NCBI GenBank assembly: GCA_018711545.1 | Contig: DVIC01000028.1 | Location: 1 to 17,977 of the forward strand | Direction: 5' to 3' | Source: Fimenecus stercoravium | GTDB lineage: Bacteria > Bacillota > Clostridia > Oscillospirales > Acutalibacteraceae | DNA length: 17,977 nt | Shown: in pieces, positions 13,901-17,977 of the stretch | Numbering within the stretch: the first letter of the stretch is position 1 | How the letters are laid out: every line of letters begins with the position of its first letter | The notes under the pieces: generated by a model | The model's database searches: none | What the model saw: only the letters and a program-made list of their open reading frames with translations | Told to the model about the DNA's origin: nothing | Translations under genes and position numbers: made by a program

Positions 13901-16504
13901 GATCTGCTGCTCCACATCGAGAAGCGTCGGGTCAAAGGCGCTGTAATCCACCGTGTAGTCCGTGACCTGCTCGGAAGCGGCGTTGCTGTAATTCGCCGTG
14001 ACAGTCAGCCCCTCCAAGTCAAGCTGATACTCGCCTTCGTTGTAGGCATAGCGCGGATTTTCAAGTGTGATGTCCGTCAGTTTTTTGGATTCGAGCGTGA
14101 TGGTGAACACACCGCGGTAACTTGTACCCGCGCGCGTGACGGTCACAATGATGTACTGCTCGGTATCCAAAATGCTCTGGTTGATCTCGCCGACCGTGTA
14201 ATCCGTGACTTCCACGGTAAAATCGCTGTCCGACCAGCCGGTCGTATCGTAATATTGGCTGACTGCCTCACGGCTGTAATTGAGCTCTACTTTCAGCCCT
14301 GTGAGGTCAAGCTCGGTCTCGCCTTCAACATAATTCGTGCGCGTGGGTGCGGTGATCGTGATGCTTTCGGGTTCGAGCTCGACAACGGTGATGTCCTTGG
14401 TCGCTTCCACATAAGAACCGTCCACAGAGGTCAGGCCCTCATGGGCAAAGTACCACACCGTTGTGCTGCCCGCAGCAAGACCCGTGACCGTGCCGTTGTT
14501 GTCCACGCTCGCTACACTGTTCTGTTGATTACCGCTGGTGCTGTCCCAGTCGGGTTCCCACGGTCTGCTGCCGTCATCATAGGGCACGCCCCAATGCACG
14601 TCTTTTACGTCCAAGCGCGGCGGGGTATAGGATGCCGTGTAGGAGATGGGGAAGTCCCTGATGACATAGTCACTGCCTGTAACGGAAGCCGCTACCAGTT
14701 CACTGAGAACGCCGCCATAGACCGTAATATGCGTGCTGACGGATACCCCGCCGATTGTGGCGGTGATCGTCGCATCGCGGCTGTCCCACGGGTTCGAACC
14801 ACCGGCGTCCATCCCCGTGATCTCGCCGTTTTCATCGACTGAGATGGCCGACGGATTGGAAGAGGTCCAAATCACGTTCTCCAGCAGTGCCGGGTCATAA
14901 TCGGCAGGCTGGATATTACGCAGCTCCAGTTGTACCGTATCCCCCTCTGTAAAGCGACCGGTCCAACCAAAGTCCCCATAGATTTCAAACGATGTGATCG
15001 GATTTCCGGCGTTCACGGTCAAACTCGTTTCCAGCACCGTTTCTCCCTGCGTGGCACGGGCATGGATGGTCATAATGCCGCTGGATTTGGGGGTCAGCGC
15101 ACCGTCGGCGGTCAGGGTGGCGATGCTCGTATCCGCAGGTACATCCGCCGTCGCCCAGACGATCTCGCCGGTCAGCGGCTCGGTAATGCCCCATTCGCGC
15201 TGTACGTCGCTGCTGTTGTTCAAGCGGTCCGGGGTGACCTTCATCGTATAGTTCGTCGTGGTATTGTTCGGGATATTGGCATTGCCCACGATCTCCACGC
15301 CGGAAATGACCGCGTTGAGGATATTTTTATTGACCTGCACCTCCACAGAGCGGGAAACGCTGCCAATCGACGCGGTCACGTTGGTTTTGCGGTTGAGCTG
15401 TGTCCAGCTGCTGCCGCCGTCCAGGCCCGTAACAAGACCGGTCTGGTCAACCACGGCGACGGTCGGGTCGGAGCTTTCCCAAACGAGATCGCCCGTATAT
15501 GCACCCGCAGGCTGCACGTTCGTAATGGCAAGCTGCGTGGTCTCGCCCTCGTCTATCTCCGTTTCGCCCGTGATTTCGAAGCTCGTGACGGGCAGTTCCT
15601 CCGGGCTTACGACGTTGAACGTAATCGTGTCGGTCACAAAAGCATACGCCGCGCTTTCCGGGTTCAGGCGCACGGTCACTTCACCGGGCGAGGTAAAGGT
15701 CACAAGGCCGTCGGAGGAAACGGTCGCGTGCTTGCCGGACTCGGTATCAAAAATCGTGCCGCCCATCGTCCATTTGATACCCTGTTCGAGGCGCACGGGC
15801 GTACATACGCCGTAAAGCTGCACCGTCGCGCCGACCGCCACGGTCGTCGGCACGGAGTTCTTGTTCGTAATATGCACCGCGGTCGGGTAAATGCTCGCAA
15901 AGTCGAGCGTACTCTGCGCCACGACGACCTCGACGGTATCGCTCGCAAGCACAGAACCGTCGGCCGCGTGCAGCGTGGCGGTGATTTCGATGTTCATGTT
16001 GTCGAGCGTTTCGCGCAGGCTGTTTGCCAGCGATTCGCCGAACGAGCCGCCCATGGTGCCCACAAGGGTGATAAGCAGCTCAATGTCCGCCGGGTCGGCC
16101 AGGTCGATGCCTTGGTCCTCGATGGTCTGGAGGATCGAATCCGCCAAGCTGTCGCCAATAAGCGGCAGAACGCGGACGTTTTCATCGAGCCATTGATGCA
16201 CGATGGCTTCTTTCGAGAAGTCGTAGCCGTGCACCTCGCCGTTTTCATCGACGCCGGCAAGCAGCGGCTGGCTCGACTCCCATGTGACGTACGCGCCCGC
16301 CGGCACGTCTCCCGACGTGGTGTAGCCGAGCTGGATCGACTCGAACTCCTTGACCTCGAGCCGCTCGGTCACTTCGGCGCCGTCTTCATCCGTGATGACG
16401 ATCTGCGCGTCCGCCGCGGCTGCGACGAGCGCGGGCATCGCCATGGTCAGCATCAGCAGCGCGCAAAGCACGATGCTTAATGCCTTGTTTCCTCTCTTTT
16501 GCAC
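10901..16504 (-). CDS. Secreted multi-domain Ig-repeat protein with C-terminal dockerin
   Basis: A 1867-residue exported protein starting at GTG 16502-16504, with an AGGAG site and a good promoter ahead. Residues 1-31 are a signal peptide (MQKRGNKALSIVLCALLMLT...AAA). Residues 33-200 look like a Big2 fold interrupted by a helical insert (about 95-170). Further Big2-type domains follow at about 300-392, 397-498, 502-596 and 600-709. Two Big_3-like Ig domains lie at 711-805 and 808-887 (GLKVELNYS, GLTVTANYS). Residues 891-1712 are beta repeats in the order A-B-C-A' twice, then A. A linker leads to a type I dockerin at 1803-1863, with calcium loops D1806-V-D-G-D-G and D1841-L-N-G-D and terminal Asp1817 and Asp1852. 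No LPXTG, SLH or enzyme domain is seen. It probably binds a cohesin or acts as a scaffold or adhesin outside the cell; this role is inference. Confidence 0.9.
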   Translation of the reverse strand: MQKRGNKALSIVLCALLMLTMAMPALVAAAADAQIVITDEDGAEVTERLEVKEFESIQLGYTTSGDVPAGAYVTWESSQPLLAGVDENGEVHGYDFSKEAIVHQWLDENVRVLPLIGDSLADSILQTIEDQGIDLADPADIELLITLVGTMGGSFGESLANSLRETLDNMNIEITATLHAADGSVLASDTVEVVVAQSTLDFASIYPTAVHITNKNSVPTTVAVGATVQLYGVCTPVRLEQGIKWTMGGTIFDTESGKHATVSSDGLVTFTSPGEVTVRLNPESAAYAFVTDTITFNVVSPEELPVTSFEITGETEIDEGETTQLAITNVQPAGAYTGDLVWESSDPTVAVVDQTGLVTGLDGGSSWTQLNRKTNVTASIGSVSRSVEVQVNKNILNAVISGVEIVGNANIPNNTTTNYTMKVTPDRLNNSSDVQREWGITEPLTGEIVWATADVPADTSIATLTADGALTPKSSGIMTIHARATQGETVLETSLTVNAGNPITSFEIYGDFGWTGRFTEGDTVQLELRNIQPADYDPALLENVIWTSSNPSAISVDENGEITGMDAGGSNPWDSRDATITATIGGVSVSTHITVYGGVLSELVAASVTGSDYVIRDFPISYTASYTPPRLDVKDVHWGVPYDDGSRPWEPDWDSTSGNQQNSVASVDNNGTVTGLAAGSTTVWYFAHEGLTSVDGSYVEATKDITVVELEPESITITAPTRTNYVEGETELDLTGLKVELNYSREAVSQYYDTTGWSDSDFTVEVTDYTVGEINQSILDTEQYIIVTVTRAGTSYRGVFTITLESKKLTDITLENPRYAYNEGEYQLDLEGLTVTANYSNAASEQVTDYTVDYSAFDPTLLDVEQQIPVTYTHAGLSATATFPVIVYGYPVVTVDAGDYAGGWTTGDVTLSLSATHPMDGLTYSYYTDSDPTWRTIEGDTLVINTNSSDTYYFKAVNSVGMESAVTEPITVQRDDVTPSFTLTPAVQELTNMSYLVSVENVNVGPSGIQSVTLNGEPITDSYATFRVDQNGEYTVVMTANNGLSSSQTLTVENIDKEVPTVTEVTVEHKNSGGFARFLNDLTFGLFFNEEVELTAAAEDTGVAGLDRIEYRFYNDETETYSEWQVYDDASKPTQLPDFRGYAEVRAYDRAGNVSAVYTSDGYVVDGTAPTDLQVTALFDDEIYADSTWVADDVEITLESTAFSGIYEYQYRIDGGEWQSITGNTMAATEEGTHLYEFKAISNAALESPVASLTVCIDRQQPVIRVEFDGTFGRWTADGAHFSFSTEAESLSGITYYYSDGTGWYAFDGADLHLEENTNAVYAFKAVNGAGTESIVSDSYRVMIDTTEPDVVLTPTVTDPTCVPYAVNIETVTGESGIESLEMDGADITGQSAVTVSENGYYLFTVTGGNGLRKTELLVINNFYTPVLEISDIDIAQSISGGTAAQDDSEFGSYYKEDAVVTIDVNNTGAGEIEEIRYRLLDADGTPTTDWLVYDETQKPQLTTGFKGYVEAQAFDTTGLVSELYVSEGVTVDTTAPTAPAITATNGDAAYADGDWANGSVTLTVESSAFSGISGYLYRVDGGDWQPLSGNTLTATADGTHTYAFKAVSNATLESEISEEFTVQIDSETPILQVGVDGAVGTKTEGPITFTLYTPNCLSDVTYYYNCGDGWMRLEGNTLTLTEETQAEYRFKAVNAAGKESYESPVYAVHIEKEELKLIVPKDDGSTTIVVDRSGTTAYLTGMTADTTVDTLRAQLQNEETQIRVLRDGVELSDGELVGTGCVVQCVSVNDPQTVYESVTVLLMGDVDGDGAVTQADYSAVSKAMFNPSAIAEGVYRLAADLNGDTVLDGFDLAQFDLVRSMSAAQA
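11369..11617 (-). repeat. Partial third super-repeat (A unit only)
   Basis: Encodes residues 1630-1712, a lone A unit (YYYNCGDGWMRLEGNTLT, YRFKAVNAAGKES) 368 residues from the A unit of super-repeat 2. After it comes the linker to the dockerin. Confidence 0.7.
11618..12721 (-). repeat. Protein-coding super-repeat 2 (A-B-C-A')
   Basis: Encodes residues 1262-1629, with units A 1262-1348, B 1349-1425, C 1426-1536, A' 1537-1629. Offsets from super-repeat 1 are 371, 370, 366 and 367 residues, so the order and spacing are kept although the residues have diverged. Confidence 0.75.
12722..13834 (-). repeat. Protein-coding super-repeat 1 (A-B-C-A')
   Basis: Encodes residues 891-1261 of the surface protein. 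Units: A 891-978, B 979-1059, C 1060-1169, A' 1170-1261. Each begins with a Pro. A units share Y-x-F-K-A-V/I-x-N and ES endings; C contains R-x-Y-R/F and W-x-V-Y-D segments. Confidence 0.75.
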
Positions 16505-16547
16505 TTGTTATCAGCTCCTGACGGGCAAAATACCCGAATATGTTTTC

Positions 16548-16576
16548 ATTGTAACAAATTCGCAGGCAGGATGCAA
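16548..16576 (-). promoter_or_regulatory. Sigma-A-type promoter of the surface protein gene
   Basis: On the minus strand TTGCAT (16571-16576), a 17-base spacer and TACAAT (16548-16553), about 44 bases before the GTG start. An imperfect palindrome AAAATAT/ATATTTT (16579-16585, 16598-16604) lies just upstream and could be an operator or an A-tract upstream element. Confidence 0.72.
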
Positions 16577-16721
16577 CAAAAATATGCATGGCCGGCAATA
16601 TTTTACTTTTCCTTAATATATTGTCGATGCATTTCGGCATCCATCTGTCTTTTTGTTTGGTGAGTTTTGATAAATTTTCATCGTGCGGCGCCGCTTCTAT
16701 GCCAAAGCACCCGCAAAACTG

Positions 16722-16750
16722 TTGCATATTCCGCCGGAGTATAGTAAAAT
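16722..16750 (+). promoter_or_regulatory. Candidate promoter of prfB
   Basis: TTGCAT (16722-16727), a 17-base spacer and TAAAAT (16745-16750), 40 bases before the prfB start. The -10 fits well (5 of 6), the -35 weakly (3 of 6). Confidence 0.4.
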
Positions 16751-16790
16751 AATAAGGCTGTAAAATTTTGAAGAAAAGGAAAATATCTGT

Positions 16791-17912
16791 ATGCTGCAAT
16801 TTGAAGAGCTGCGCGGGCAGCTTTTGTCCCACAAAAACGCGCTCGACGAGCTGGCCGAGGCGCTGGGGCTGGAAAAAATGAAGGCAGAGATCGCGGACTT
16901 GGAAGCACAGGCTGCCCAAGACGGCTTTTGGGACGATCTGCAAAAATCCCAGACCGTGCTCAAGCGCACGAGCACGCTGAAATCCAAAGTTTCGGCCTAT
17001 GAAAAGCTGCGCGGCGACTATGACGACGCGCTGGTCATGATCGAGCTTGCCGACGAAGAAGAGGACGAATCGCTGCTTTCCGAATGTACTGAGAACGTGC
17101 GCAAATTCGAACAGGACTTAGACACGATGACGCTCACCACCCTGCTGACCGGCGAATATGACAGTAAAAACGCCATTCTCACCTTTCACGCGGGTGCGGG
17201 CGGCACCGAGGCGCAGGACTGGGCGCAGATGCTGTTTCGCATGTATACCCGCTGGGGCGAGCGCCACGGCTACAAGGTGTCGACGCTCGACTATCTCGAC
17301 GGGGACGAGGCGGGTCTCAAATCCGCAAGCATCCTCATTGAAGGCGAAAACGCCTACGGCTACTTGAAAAGTGAAACGGGCATCCACCGCCTTGTGCGCG
17401 TGTCCCCGTTTGATTCCGAAGGGCGGCGGCACACGTCGTTCGCCTCCTTAGAGGTCATGCCCGAGATCGACGACACGATCGAGGTCGAAATCGCGCCCGA
17501 GGACATCAAAATGGACGTGTACCGTTCCAGCGGCGCGGGCGGGCAGAAGGTCAACAAGACCTCCTCCGCCGTGCGGCTGACGCACATCCCGACGGGGATC
17601 GTCGTCGCCTGTCAGGTGGAGCGCAGCCAGCACCAGAACCGCGAGGTCGCCATGCGCATGCTCAAATCAAAGCTCGTGGAGATCAAGGAGCGCGAGCACC
17701 TGGAGAAGATCTCCGACATCAAGGGCGACCAAAAGGAGATCGCCTGGGGCAGCCAGATCCGCTCGTATGTGTTCATGCCCTATCAGCTTGTCAAAGATCA
17801 CCGCACCAACTACGAAACGGGCAATATCAACAGCGTCATGGACGGGGACTTGGACGGCTTCATCCACGCCTATCTCAAAATGGAGTCGCAGAAAAATTTA
17901 GGGCAGGCGTAA
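16791..17912 (+). CDS. prfB: Peptide chain release factor 2
   Basis: Ends translation at UGA and UAA stop codons. The 373 residues are about family length. The anticodon-like tripeptide SPF (205-207, VRVSPFDSEGRRHTSF) marks RF2 rather than RF1, and GGQ (250-252, SSGAGGQKVNKT) is the peptidyl-tRNA hydrolysis motif. The N-terminus (MLQFEELRGQLLSHKNALDE) runs in one frame into QDGFWDDLQKSQTVLKRT, so the usual in-frame UGA and +1 programmed frameshift near codon 25 is absent. The ATG is preceded by a modest AAAAGGA site about ten bases upstream. It is divergent from the surface protein gene and transcribed alone, with its own terminator. It is not next to secA in this window. Confidence 0.96.
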   Translation: MLQFEELRGQLLSHKNALDELAEALGLEKMKAEIADLEAQAAQDGFWDDLQKSQTVLKRTSTLKSKVSAYEKLRGDYDDALVMIELADEEEDESLLSECTENVRKFEQDLDTMTLTTLLTGEYDSKNAILTFHAGAGGTEAQDWAQMLFRMYTRWGERHGYKVSTLDYLDGDEAGLKSASILIEGENAYGYLKSETGIHRLVRVSPFDSEGRRHTSFASLEVMPEIDDTIEVEIAPEDIKMDVYRSSGAGGQKVNKTSSAVRLTHIPTGIVVACQVERSQHQNREVAMRMLKSKLVEIKEREHLEKISDIKGDQKEIAWGSQIRSYVFMPYQLVKDHRTNYETGNINSVMDGDLDGFIHAYLKMESQKNLGQA

Positions 17913-17936
17913 TTTTCAGATAAAACGCAATCTACA

Positions 17937-17975
17937 AAAAACAGGGCTTCGGCTAAAGCCGAAGCCCTGTTTTTT
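17937..17975 (+). terminator. Strong Rho-independent terminator of prfB
   Basis: A long perfect stem (AACAGGGCTTCGGC paired with GCCGAAGCCCTGTT, arms about 17940-17953 and 17958-17971) with a TAAA loop is followed by a run of T at 17970-17975. It starts about 25 bases past the prfB stop. Confidence 0.92.
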
Positions 17976-17977
17976 GT

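Noticed and set aside
10880..16480. Long plus-strand open frames (444, 514 and 516 residues) opposite the surface protein gene
   Set aside because: They lack ribosome sites and recognisable domains, and have Arg/His-rich composition typical of antisense frames in GC-rich coding DNA. The minus frame has signal peptide, Ig domains and dockerin.
16505..16790. Riboswitch or leader RNA between the surface gene and prfB
   Set aside because: No recognised aptamer pattern; the region is explained by two promoters and a short palindrome.

Overview
The window looks like a piece of a GC-rich, anaerobic, spore-forming-type Firmicute chromosome, most plausibly a gut clostridium of the Oscillospirales/Ruminococcaceae kind. 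This is inferred from content: strong GGAGG ribosome binding sites, sigma-A-like promoters, a pyruvate formate-lyase activase, a dockerin-bearing Ig-repeat surface protein, a cysteine-rich protein of clostridial type, a CmpB-like membrane protein, and a peptidoglycan-binding/LysM/M14 peptidase of the endopeptidase-I type. No mobile element, phage gene, CRISPR array, rRNA or tRNA gene was recognised.

Layout: (1) 1-2005: the 3' part of an XRE-type regulator (+), then a small lipoprotein and cytidine deaminase cdd (both -), each with a promoter of its own. (2) 2006-3283: a peptidoglycan peptidase (+), divergent from cdd. (3) 3284-3849: a gene-free convergent region holding a bidirectional terminator, three hairpin-forming copies of a GTAGGGGCGG repeat, a larger inverted repeat, and two arrays of TCTA/TCTG heptamers. 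(4) 3850-8428, all minus strand with short gaps or overlap, read pflA - cyclophilin - mtaD - PNP - mtnA. The last three genes form a methylthioadenosine salvage route through methylthioinosine: deaminase, phosphorolysis, isomerase. The PNP has Glu in place of the usual 5'-hydroxyl-binding His, which fits this use. (5) 8548-9402: a 284-residue protein with 25 cysteines, with its own terminator. (6) 9573-16504, minus strand: a 1867-residue secreted Ig-repeat protein ending in a dockerin, followed after 19 bases by an HD-domain protein that overlaps a CmpB-like membrane protein; one terminator closes the run. (7) 16791-17912: prfB (+), with no programmed frameshift, followed by a strong terminator.

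The points most worth a second look are the methylthioinosine-type salvage cluster with the altered PNP, the A-B-C-A' super-repeat of the surface protein, its transcriptional linkage to the HD/CmpB pair, the cysteine-rich protein, and the composite repeat region at 3407-3815. I saw no clear sign of a wholly new multi-gene system.
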